Of a DNA stretch of 64,000 bases, positions 37,250-47,280 are shown in pieces. A program made the translations under genes and the position numbers. The stretch spans positions 7,336,385-7,400,384 of the forward strand of contig NC_079973.1 of the NCBI RefSeq assembly GCF_029852145.1, written 5' to 3'. Below the pieces are notes generated by a model. The model was given only the letters and a program-made list of their open reading frames with translations. It had not been told where the DNA came from and ran no database searches. Numbering within the stretch: position 1 is the stretch's first letter; each line of letters opens with the position of its first letter. Source of the DNA: Microplitis mediator (Eukaryota > Arthropoda > Insecta > Hymenoptera > Braconidae).

Positions 37250-37505
37250 ACAACAGCAACAGCAGCAGCAGTACTATCAGTACTTGACGCCGCCATCGCA
37301 TCACTCGGGTGCTGATGTGACCCCTCAGCACATGATGCAGACTCCCGAAAGCTTCCCCACCCCCTCTCCCGACAGTCCTGGTCACTGGTCATCCAGCTCG
37401 CCGCACTCAACTAGCGACTGGAGTGATTGCATGGCCTCTCCCAATGCCTACGCACCTGGTGCGCCTCATCAGGGCAACAAAGGCTCCGAGGCAATTTATA
37501 TTTAA
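30902..37505 (+). CDS. Notch receptor, 3' part of the gene (EGF13 to C-terminus)
   Basis: Three exons (30902-31445, 31973-36369, 36463-37505) splice in frame to 1993 codons plus stop. The protein is the surface receptor of Delta/Serrate-type ligands. After ligand pulling it is cut by ADAM and gamma-secretase, and the freed intracellular domain joins Su(H) and Mastermind in the nucleus. In order: the end of EGF12, then EGF13-36 matched one by one to the fly repeats; three LNRs; the heterodimerisation region; one transmembrane segment (YVFIGVVIVVLGGMFVGVLV) followed by KKRA; the RAM motif ITWFPEGF; ankyrin repeats; PPPYEDC (a Nedd4-type ligase site); polyglutamine; TPSPDSPG and WSSSSP turnover motifs; and the conserved end KGSEAIYI. 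Signal peptide and EGF1-12, including the ligand-binding EGF11-12, must be upstream. I found no canonical furin RX(K/R)R in the heterodimerisation region, as in fly Notch. Confidence 0.97.
31446..31972 (+). other. Notch intron, 527 nt
   Basis: The donor is AG|GTTTGT, weaker than consensus; the acceptor is a T-rich tract with TTAATTGCAG. It splits the Arg codon in GINR-YSCEC. Small open frames inside are chance. Confidence 0.9.
31973..36369 (+). CDS. Notch exon: EGF17 to the end of the ankyrin domain
   Basis: This 4.4-kb exon holds EGF18-36 (most with CXXGG(S/T)C-type O-fucose sites and CXSXPC-type O-glucose sites). The three LNRs follow (NRCDQKAGNGRCDQEC; VKCWEVFMNGVCDEVC; YCRKHYANGYCDYGC). 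Next come the heterodimerisation region, the membrane span near 35134-35205, RAM near 35217-35245, and ankyrin repeats from RGPCGMTPLM (35599) to LDEHVPRSPQM (about 36340). It ends ATGG before GTAAGT, phase 1. The first 650 bases use many C/G third positions while the rest is A/T-ending, an abrupt shift near 32640-32840. Confidence 0.96.
36370..36462 (+). other. 93-nt in-frame, stop-free Notch intron
   Basis: GTAAGT at the start and TTGTTACAG at the end bound 93 nt, exactly 31 codons, with no stop in the Notch frame. Splicing joins MG to SPNHSQ, as expected after the ankyrin domain. Retention would insert a hydrophobic and Thr-rich 31-residue segment (KFIHLFTYNYLIT..., ending LLVT). Good splice sites and the match of the flanks to fly Notch argue that it is an intron. 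Confidence 0.85.
36463..37505 (+). CDS. Notch last coding exon: transactivation, opa and PEST tail
   Basis: It encodes a basic stretch (KQSKAKKRPKTNGPG), NLPSPYDSASLYSNA, PPPYEDCIKGQSMQ, then SPPYSNQSPPHSVQSN and GSPSPAKSRPSLPTSPTHI, all strongly conserved in insect Notch. A 26-glutamine opa tract, YYQYLTPPSHHSG, the phosphodegron-like PTPSPDSPGHWSSSSPHS and the invariant end EAIYI follow. The stop is TAA at 37503-37505. Confidence 0.96.
37194..37271 (+). repeat. opa (CAX) repeat of Notch, 26 glutamines
   Basis: A mixed CAG/CAA run encodes 26 consecutive Gln between MQQT and YYQYL. The longest pure CAG or CAA stretch is only four codons, so the tract is interrupted and likely fairly stable. 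The equivalent tract in fly Notch is the founding opa repeat. Confidence 0.95.
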
Positions 37506-40500
37506 GCTAATCCTTTATTATCATTATTATCATTATCAACTTTTTTTTTATATATATTAATTATTAAGTCAAGTGTTATTTATACATATACATATATACA
37601 TATACATATACATATACATATAAATATAAATATATATATTATAGGTTTCTTATACAAATACAAAATATTAATAATTTTATTTTTTAAGATTGCGAAGACT
37701 TCTTTGAAGCAGAGACACTAATTTTTTTTTTTTTATTACTATACGTTATTTTAAAATCGTGCCTCATGATATGTAAGACGTGACAATTTATTTAAAAAAT
37801 AAAATATAAAAAGTTTTACGGATAAGTTATTGTAATTTCCGTAGTAGGTGCGATGTACGCTCAATAATTAAATTTAAAATAAAATTTAAAAAAATGTAAA
37901 GGTGCCTTCGACTTGCCAGAGTGTAGGTAAACCTTATAAATAAATAAATAAATGAATAATTATATAAACAAATGATTTAAATGTCATTTGTTATTGTAAA
38001 TAAATTACAATCACTAGATAAATGATTAAGACAATCGCGTTAGAAAATACAGTAGATTTTTTTTTTATATTAATTATTGTAAGGATATTTGATAAATAAA
38101 TAAGTTATATTATTTAATAGATTAAAAATAACACGATTGTATACAGTGATGTCTCTCTATAATATTAACGAATCGTCACTGCCAATTTTTTTTATAAAAC
38201 AAACTTGCAGGCGGGACCAATGGACAATAACTTTTACTCAACTGAATTTAAATTAACAATAAAATTACATGAACAATAAAACAATTATTAAATATTAATA
38301 TTTAAAAAAATGAAACAATTGTGCCTTTAATTATACATATATTTTTCAGCCCAAAATAAAATATTTTTTACGGGTATAAATCAATAAACGTGTTAATCAT
38401 TAAGGCAATCGAAGTATCCCCCACTTTCTAAACATGTTCCATAATTTTCAAAAGTCATAACCGTATTAAAATTTTATGATTAATTAATTGAAAAAAAAGA
38501 GCATACTGTAAAAAATTGGGAGTCGATTTGGAATGCTTACAGATTTTATATAAATCCCGGAGTAAAAAAAATCAGTCTGTATACGGAGTGAATAAGGAGT
38601 TTTCCAGCGGAGTGATCTGGATTTTATTTGAATCCGCATTTACACCAATTCGGAGTTTCAATATTAAAATAAACTTCCCTTCGAAGTGAATTTCACACAG
38701 ATTTAATCGCAAATTTTTTACAGTGCATTCATTAAAAAAAATACAACGTAATAAAAATTCCGTAAAGACAGACTTTTTTAAAAATTTATTTACCTGTCTA
38801 TCAAAATTTGTTAAATAAATTTTGGTAATACAAAATTTTAAATTTCAAATTATAATTTTGACAAAAAATGTACTGGAAGTTATTTAACAAATTTAGTGAA
38901 GGTAAATCAGGGACTGAACTCAACTTACGTAACGCGTGTAGAATCGTTTTTTGACTTCACCCTTTTTTTGTAACAGATCTTATCTTATTCTCCCCTCCCT
39001 GTAATTTTTTTTATTCTTAAAAATTTCAAATAAAAATTTTTCAATCACTTTTGTAATTATTAGCTAATAGACAGCTATAATTAAAATTACTCATAATTAA
39101 AATGAATTATATTTGGCTACAAATTAATTCTGTCCTGCCAAATTTAACTAAAATTTTTTTTTAATTAATTATCATCTTTCAATATTTACTTTAATAAATT
39201 TCTTGCTCTCTATTATCCTTAAATTTTGTAATTTAAATTCGGTTTCCATTTTAAAACTGTAATTTTTTTTTTTTAAATCTATATCCTTGAATAATAAATA
39301 TGTTGCCCTTTTTTCAGAAATTGCTTCGACTTTTTTTAATGAATTAATCAAATTTTAATACGGTTACAACAATTGAAGGTGATTGGAAAAATTTTGAAAA
39401 GTCTAAAGGGATTTGAAAATATTCTTAACAACGAATGATTGCAATGCGTTAGACTTATACAAAAAAATTGTAATATTTTTGGGTGTGAGGACCAGAGTCC
39501 AGTGAAAATCTTATTAGATAATCAAAGGACGTGGGATTAAACCCGTCATGCCGAACTGTTAATCCAGTGCTAAGCAATTTAATATGTATATGTAAGATAA
39601 TAAAAAAGTAACAATAATACATAATAATAAGTAATTTAAATAATTAAAACAGGATTTAATGAGAATTTTTCTATACAACAGACAAATTATTCCATACAGA
39701 CATTCCAATTCGTTATTTTTATTCGCTTAATTTTTTTTTTTACTGTCCAAAGCTTGTAATTTAAGTCCATTGATTTTAGCTATGGATTATATTTATTTAT
39801 TTACTATAAATAAATAAATAAAAATCCATTTTACTAATTAGATTTATTAATAATATTATTTCTTTTCTTTGTTGATAATTAATATAAGTGTCGTTATTTT
39901 AAAATTCTCATTAACTCGTCTGTTAAAAGCCAAAAGTTTATATATTACCGACAAATAAACTTTAATGGCTATAAATAAAAAAGACAATTAAGAACAATAA
40001 TAATAATAAAAACAACAACACCATAATTTAATTATAAATTACAAATCCTATGGTGTTTTTTTTTTCTTTAATAATTTTCTTAGATTGTTGCGAGAGAAAA
40101 GATTTTATTGCCAATAAGTCATAATTTAAATAAATAATTATTATTATTTCGACTTACGTTGTGTGTTTGCAATACTAGTGATCAAAAATAATAAAAAAAA
40201 GTTTTTTTTTTTTAATTTTTTTCGTTAAAAAATTTTTTTTTCATCTTCTATACATAAATTTGTATATAATTATTATTATTATTATTTTTTTTTTATGTAA
40301 TTTAATTCATACACACACGTTGCTATTTATTATCTTTTCTCTCGATTTTTGTACAAACTGTTTTTACATATTTTTTTATATCAATTATAAATAAATATAT
40401 AATTAATTAATTATTATTGTATTAGTTTATAAATAAATGAATTAAGTGATTATGTGAGCAAATATAATTGCTATTTGATTTAATAAAAATTGTTTAAGAT

Positions 40501-42440
40501 AATACAGTAATAATGTTTCATTACAATAGTATAATTAAATAATTATGTTCAATTAATTCATTAATTAATGATAATAATAATAATTATTATTATTATGAAT
40601 GTTTTTTTATATATATCTATATATAAATTGTAAAGTGTGATTTTTTGTTGCATTAAGAATAAATATAAATAATTAAATGAAAATAAAACGTAATAACGAG
40701 GGAATAATGTTCTTGATGCAATATTTTATTACACAGTGATGCGATCGAGACGTTAATTATTCATTTTATTATAAATGTCGACCAAACTTGAGTAATTCTT
40801 TAATTACATATTTAGAAAAAATAATTTTTTTGCATGGACTTTTTGTTTATCATTTCAATATTTTGTAGTTTTTTTTTTTACACCCAAGTAGAAAAGTTTT
40901 ATATTTTTTTATGCAGAGAATTTACTTCGCGGGTAAAAAAAAAAGGTTTGAAAATTTAATGTATGAGGGATTTTTTAATTTAAGATCATCGGGAAGTTTT
41001 TTTGAAAAATTTAAAACAAGAAACTAAAGTTGGAAATTTCGTCTTGAACTTTTTTCATGCTTACAAAAAGTTAACAGTACTTTTATAAAAAAAAAAATTG
41101 CAAAAATTATCCGAAGGAATTTTCAAATTTGAGACCTTTTAAAATTTTTAAAGTTGAATTCTTTTTTAGTTTTTAAAAATTAGGAACTAGAAATTACTTC
41201 GCTTGAATTTTTTTCGGAACGTGTTTTCAAAATTATTTTTTGAACTTTTGTTTTTTTATAAACAGTTGAATTAAAAAAAAATTTTGAATTATTTCTGAAC
41301 TTTAGTAATTTTTTTGTAAAAAATTTAAATTTAAAATTGTCCGGTCGTTATTGTTTTCGAATTTTGTACAAACTAAAAATATTAAAATAAAATTCTTGAA
41401 AAAAATAATTAAGAAAATATCAAATACATTTATAAAATTTCTGAACTATTTTAAGTTTCTAGTTTAAAATTTTAAAAAGTTCCCAATTTTCTCAAATTCA
41501 AAAATTCTACAAAGTAAATTTTCATAATTTTTCTTTAACACAAATTAGGAGAATTAGGAGAAAAAATGGAAAAATGACATCGTTTTGTAGTAAAGAAAAA
41601 AAAAAAATGTTTTATTATAAAAAAATGTCAGATATTTGATATAATTTATAAAATTTATTTACTTGGGTATAAAAATTAATTTTAAATATAAAGACTGCGT
41701 ATGTCAAAAGCAACGATAACAATAATGATAATTTGAGGCCTTATAATCTCAAGTATATATAAAATATATGAAAATGTATGTTTGTATTTTTGTAATAAAA
41801 AAAAAAACAGTAGATTTAAAAATTGTAATAAAAAGATAAAGAGTTAAAAATGAAAATATATATATTTATATATAAATTGTTCTCCGACGCATCTTGACTC
41901 TGTGTTAATTAGAATAGTAAATAATTTAAGATATATAGTGTTAGTGTTATGACTAGAGATTAATTGAAGGAATTAAATAATTTGGATGATTATATTGATG
42001 AAAGAATACGACGAGAATTTGTTATTATTATTCTTTGTAACTTGTAAAAAGTACTGAGTTTTATTAGTATTAATTTGTTCGATATTATAAGAAAAACTAA
42101 AGATATTTTTTTTTTTCACTCTATCCTTCCTTGTATCCTATTACCTTCCTATTACCTTCCATCCCTTCTTTACTCTTATTTTTTTCTGTACTTTTATATA
42201 TTTTTTATATAAATAAATAAGTTATGTCTTTTTAAAAACAGATGTAATAATAAAGATAGTCTAACCATTTATCATAAAAAACAATTTTTTACTTTATTTA
42301 TCTATTCATCATATCCTGATTCATATTTTTTAAATTTATTTATAATTAATATATTTAATTTAAGACGACAGTCCAATAAAAATTAAAACTCACAGGAAGC
42401 TGACAATATCAGAAAGACGATAGTGTAATTAAAAGTTACT
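37506..42440. other. Notch 3' UTR and repeat-rich intergenic DNA
   Basis: Several AATAAA hexamers occur downstream of the stop (for example near 37798 and 37940), so I cannot choose the cleavage site. Beyond that the sequence is AT-rich with a MITE at 38503-38727, arms of a degenerate inverted repeat around it (about 38440-38490 and 39340-39400), and degraded AAGTTCCAAAA-family sequence at about 40900-41660. No protein gene is visible. Confidence 0.5.
38503..38727. mobile_element. short MITE with ACTGTAAAAAATTGGGAGT end
   Basis: It starts ATACTGTAAAAAATTGGG and ends AAATTTTTTACAGTGCA. Inside are CGGAGTGAATAAGGAG- and TCACTCCG-like motifs of the family at 28448-29233. It sits inside an older inverted-repeat element related to 51802-52297 (shared ATAACCGTATTAAAATT). 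Confidence 0.6.
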
Positions 42441-42444
42441 AGGA

Positions 42445-42632
42445 TGTTGTGTGACAAGGGATGAAACAAGATGATTTTAAACCAGGATGGTTGGCTGCCC
42501 GAGCCGTAGGTGAGGGCTGACATCACCCGCAGTCTGAAATCGTATTTCATTTTGAGTTACATACTATATTTTTCATGATTATATGCATCGGAACTTCAAG
42601 ATTCAGTGTCAGCAGCCAGTCAGAAACACGTT
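42445..42632. mobile_element. hairpin element with TGTGTGACAAGGGAT (copy 1)
   Basis: It carries TTGTGTGACAAGGGATGAAA, GGCTGCCCGAGCCGTAGG, ACATCACCCGCAGTCTGAAA and then GCATCGGAACTTCAAGATT and CAGCAGCCAGTCAGAAAC. Other copies are at 43222-43351, 48640-48800 (degraded) and 52441-52605 (reverse orientation). Confidence 0.6.
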
Positions 42633-42704
42633 TATTTAAGATCAATGGTGTGATCATTTACTAGCATAAGCGTAATTTGTACTCTATGATTAAGCAGAAA
42701 ATAC

Positions 42705-43205
42705 TACACTGTAAAAAATCACCGGGGTAAGTCCAAGCGGTGTATGTGTTAAAATTATCGGTGTTAAATTTACCCCCAAAAGCGGTGTGAAAATAACGCA
42801 GCCACCGGTGTAAATATTCTGTACTGGTGTTAAAATAACGCTGCCACCGGTGTAAATATTCTAGACCGGTGTTAAAACAACGCTGCCGCCGGTATAGATA
42901 TTCTTTACCGGTGTTAAAATATTTTATTTTGTGAATATTTTTACTTACTCGATCACTATACTTGTTAATAAATGATATTTTTTATTAATTTTCATGAAGA
43001 ACTGAAATTTTTTGTGTTTTATAATCTTTAAAGTTAATACTCCAAGCGAACGCTATTTACCCCACTTTTACACCGGTATCACTCCGCTTTTACACTGGTA
43101 TTTTTAACACCGGTGTATTACTCCTCCTACACCGGTGTAATTTCAGTTTTACACCGGGCGGAGTTAAAACAAGTCCGTTTTTAACACCGCACTTTTTACA
43201 GTGTA
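42705..43205. mobile_element. 501-bp MITE with TACACTGTAAAAA ends and CCGGTGTTAAAATA units
   Basis: Ends TACACTGTAAAAAATC and ACTTTTTACAGTGTA are inverted repeats. The left half has at least four tandem units of ACCGGTGTTAAAATAACGCT with GCCACCGGTGTAAATATTCT; the right half has their inverse (TACACCGGTGTAA). It separates two copies of the TGTGTGACAAGG element. A related, end-less block lies at 43960-44100. Confidence 0.7.
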
Positions 43206-43221
43206 ATGGGAAAAAAAATAG

Positions 43222-43351
43222 TATATTGTGTGACAAGGGATAAAACAAGACGATTTCAGACTAGGGTGAAGTTGGCTGCCCGAGCCGTAGACGAGGATTG
43301 ACATCACCCGCAGTCTGAAATCGTGTTTCATCTTGAGTCACACACCATATT
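43222..43351. mobile_element. hairpin element with TGTGTGACAAGGGAT (copy 2)
   Basis: ATTGTGTGACAAGGGATAAAACAAGACGATTTCAGACTAGGGTG at the left (given by motif) pairs with ATCACCCGCAGTCTGAAATCGTG and GAGTCACACACCATATT at the right, making an imperfect hairpin. Confidence 0.65.
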
Positions 43352-44320
43352 GGGACCTGTTCAAAAAAATACCCTGGAGGAACGAAAGAATACGAGATAC
43401 TGCATTTACCTTCTTCGCAGAGTTTATGAATGCACTATGTATAGTCGAAGTATATTTCTGGTTTAACCAGATAATATTCATCAACGCAGAAGTTGCATCT
43501 TTCTCTTCCCGAGTGAATTTTTGAACATGCTTTTGAGTTTAAATTTTTGCCTCTGTTTGTGGGAAGAACGGTTCATGCACTAATTTTTATTATTTGTTCT
43601 CTCATAAAAGAAAAGAACGACCTTCTTCCCTCCAAACAGCGTAAGGATTCAAACTTTCGATGCAGATATGGTGAAAAATTGGCTATTATTTGTCCACGGC
43701 AATGGGGCAAAAGATTTTTGTTAAAAAATGGAATGAGGTCTCCACAGGAATAGGTGACTTAGTTGTTAGGAAAAATTTCAAATGGTACGGACATCTCTAA
43801 TTTTAGTATTAAATTATTGTATCCTTACCTCTCAATAGAGTTCTGCGACTGGAGTCACTAGAAGATGGTTCATGCTGTCATTTTGTGGTTTGAAGCCGTT
43901 TTAAGGGTCGAAAGATGAAATAAGGTATTCATAGAGTTTTAAATAAATAACTTATACATTTACACCGTTGGTGGTGTGAACGTTCTAACTCACATGGTCG
44001 AAAATTTAACACCGTGCGCCGTGCAACTTTCACACCGGCAGTGATGGAAATTTTAACACCAAATCATTCACACCACGCCGCGGACTCAAAATTTTTTAGT
44101 ATGCACGGAGGAAGATAAGATGTCCCAATCTGCGTGTTTGCTACGCCCGCCTTCGGCTAGGGACGCTAGGGTAGGCAATCGTATACGCGAGTTAAAATAA
44201 TTGCCGTATTAAGAGAAAATTTTTTATTTTATTTTTTATATACTTCGAGTGTTGCTTAGTATTTAAATTAAACAATAAGCGATAAGATTTATAATTTAAA
44301 AAAAAAAATGAATATATATC
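43352..44320. other. GC-richer sequence of unknown nature
   Basis: It is less AT-rich than its surroundings, with two plus-strand open frames (43333-43524 and 43547-43753) that have no recognisable domain and overlap a repeat end. At 43960-44100 there are ACCGTTGGTGGTGTGAACG and TTTAACACC motifs related to the MITE at 42705-43205. It may be a decayed transposon; I see no gene. Confidence 0.35.
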
Positions 44321-44797
44321 GGGTAGAAGTGCCATTTGTGGTCATTTTAAGGCTAGTTTTGGCCACTTGAAAAATTTTAATAAAATAATTTGTAATGTAC
44401 GCAATGACATAATTAATTTTTTTGATTCGCTCAAGACAATTTGGTTGCGCAACAACATATCTGCGGACAAAATAACCACACGACAAAATATCCGCGGAAA
44501 TAATATCCGATGAATAAAATATCTACGGACAGAATATCCTGAAAATATTTAATCAATTGAATTTTTTTACGGATATTTTTTGTCCGTGTATATTTTGTCT
44601 GATGGATATTTTGTCGCACGGATAGTTTGTCAATGGATATATTTTTGCGGATATTTTGTCCACGGATATCTAAGCGTGTCACGAACAATTTCTTTATTGT
44701 ATTGGAATGAAAATTTTTTGTAATACTTTTCTATTAATTAAAATAAAATATTAAAGGTCCAAAAATAGAACCCTGGCCACAAATGATACTTTTACCC
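44321..44797. mobile_element. element with GGGTAGAAGTGCCATTTGTGG ends
   Basis: The left end, GGGTAGAAGTGCCATTTGTG, matches the inverse of the right end (CACAAATGATACTTTTACCC). From 44461 to 44670 the middle is a cluster of GGATATTTTGTCC/GGACAAAATATCC units in both orientations. Non-autonomous, about 477 bp. Confidence 0.6.
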
Positions 44798-46771
44798 TAT
44801 ATTGTAATAAATTTTCTAGCTCTTGTGAATTTATACTTTTTGTTACAGTCATCAAACTCATTTTTGTCATTATTCAATAAAAGTGTTAATATATCTTACA
44901 TATAATTATCTAAATATTTAATTTTAAATTAACATATGGGGCATTCCATGCCAAATCACCGAGGTTTTTTTTAGAACAAAATTGCAATCATCTCAGTAAC
45001 TATCGACTTTACGTAATTTTATTATAAGACTTTTTTTGTAGAGAATTAAATTTCCGATCAAAATAAGTTGGAAAAAAAATTTGAAACAACTTCTAACTTT
45101 AGCAAGATTTGGCGAGCCAAAGATATCGACCTAAATTTTTTTTTTTTCCGAAAAATTTTTTTTTTGTACAAAGAAAAAAATTTTTGGTATTAATAATAAA
45201 AATTTTAAAAAAGCGGATTTTCGGCCCACCCTAATATACATGCCAACATACGTTCAAATTAATTACTCAGCTTTTTATTAACATGTATTGAGACACTTTA
45301 TGTACATAAAATGACTCAGTCGTCACTTTAAAATACTAAAAAAAAAATAATTTCGAATTCAATTTTACATACAGTAAAAATCACTTTTATTTTATATTTA
45401 TATTAATACATTCAAACGCTCATTATTTTTTCTTTATTTTTAATTAACTATCAATAATATATACATACAATACGAGCGACAATTAAATTCGAAGAATTTT
45501 TTTTTTAAGGTTTTATATACCAAATTTTAATTAATTTAAAAATAATGAATGTAATATATGAAATAAAATGACAAAAATTCATCAGTCTGTTTCATAAAAA
45601 AAAAATAATAATAATAATAATCTCTTATTTTTTAAGACTTATAATAAAATAAAGCAATAATTGTATTCAAATTTAAAAACAATTATAATTAATTAATTAT
45701 TAACATTACAATTATTTTAAAATAAAATATATATTTAAGCATACATGTATATTAAACTTGTGATATATTTTTTAAAAATTTTTCAAAATTACGTGATATC
45801 ATTAAAAATTACAAAATTTGCAAAAATGACAGTCTAATAAACGTATACCAATAATTTAAGTAATTGAATTAAAGATTAATTTTTTAAATTTAAAAACTAA
45901 TTATTATTAATAATAATAATAATAATAATAATGATAATTAAACTTAATTAATATATTAAACAAAAACACAAACAAAAATGTAGTAATTAAAATTTATTTG
46001 TTACATTTTATTTTCCAATTAATTTTAACAATTAATTAATTAATTAAAATTAATTTCATTGTCGGCTAATAATTTAATTATTAAAAAACAAATTAATTAA
46101 AATAAAGAGAATAGTAATACAATTTTTTTGTATAAATTGACTATCACACAATGAAATATAATCAGACTCAAACATCAAGTATGATCTGAGGTGACTTCGT
46201 CAAATTAAATAATCAATCGTTTAATAAATTTATTAATCAAAACATTTGCTGGTGAAAATTAACATTAAATATTTTTTCGGTGGGTATTGAGTTTTAATAA
46301 GATATTAAATAAAAAAAAAAAAAAAAAAAACTCATTTTCGGAAGCACTCAAGCAATGCGACGTTTATTTTATTTATTTTTATAAATTTAATTAATTAATT
46401 AATTAATTAATTAATTAATCGTATTCATTTCCACTCATTCGAACAATATTTTTATTATTTAATTTTTATTTTCTCACCTCAAATCTCACGCGATGATTCA
46501 CAAACATACAATCATTTATAATAATTATAATTTTAATCATAATTAATAATAATAATAAAAATATTTACATACGATACTGGCAGTAATTTATTTTCTAATT
46601 TCATTTGCATTGTTCAATATTGATATTTTCATTTAACTCACAATGCTTTCAAGTTTATCCTCATCTATTTACTTATTTTATTTTTTATAACCATTCATTT
46701 ATTTTTTTTCTTTTATTTAATTGACCACATTGAACATACACTTCATTCTTCTAGTCTTTATTGATACAATT
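44798..46771. other. AT-rich intergenic DNA, no gene seen
   Basis: It has low-complexity ATT/TAA repeats, a copy of the TTTTTTTGTAGAGAATTAAATT repeat near 45030, and poly-A of 20 bases near 46312. No coding sequence is recognised. Confidence 0.5.
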
Positions 46772-47280
46772 ATTCAAGGGGGAAAAGGGATCTGAGATAC
46801 AAAAAAAAAGAGTATTTTTTTGTGATTTTTTTTTGAGTACCTTCTTTATTAAAATTTAAAAAATTTGTGACAATATTAAACATCATTCCACGAATATTCT
46901 CCTAAATTTTCGTAAAAAAATATTTAAAAATAAGCCGGTGGTAGTGGGGAGAGACGAGTCACCTTAAAACAAAAGTCTCCATGCCGTAGGCAGGATAACT
47001 CATGACTGCTTAGCCTGAAATCAAAAAACTAAAAAGATTTCTTCAGTCATGAGTTATCCTGACTACCGCACGGAGACTTTGTTTTCCGGCGACTCGTCTC
47101 TCCCCACTACCACTGGCTTATTTTTCAATATTTTTTTATGAAAATTTAGCAGAATATTCTTGGAATGATGCTTACTAATGTCACAAATTTTTAAAATTTT
47201 AATAAAGAAGGTACTCTGAAAAAAAATCACCAAAATATACTCTTTTCTTTTTGTATCTCAGACCCTTTCTCCCTTTAATA
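46772..47280. repeat. 509-bp near-perfect inverted repeat
   Basis: The left arm (AGGGGGAAAAGGGATCTGAG, AGTACCTTCTTTATTAAAAT, ATTCCACGAATATTCTCCTAA, GGTGGTAGTGGGGAGAGACG) returns inverted in the right arm (CGTCTCTCCCCACTACCACT, ATTTTAATAAAGAAGGTACT, CTCAGACCCTTTCTCCCT). The arms are about 230 bp and the spacer around 47025 is short. There is no coding sequence. Confidence 0.75.

Noticed and set aside
37036..37410. Two minus-strand frames with poly-Ala/Val or poly-Leu
   Set aside because: They are the antisense of the CAG/CAA opa tract of Notch.
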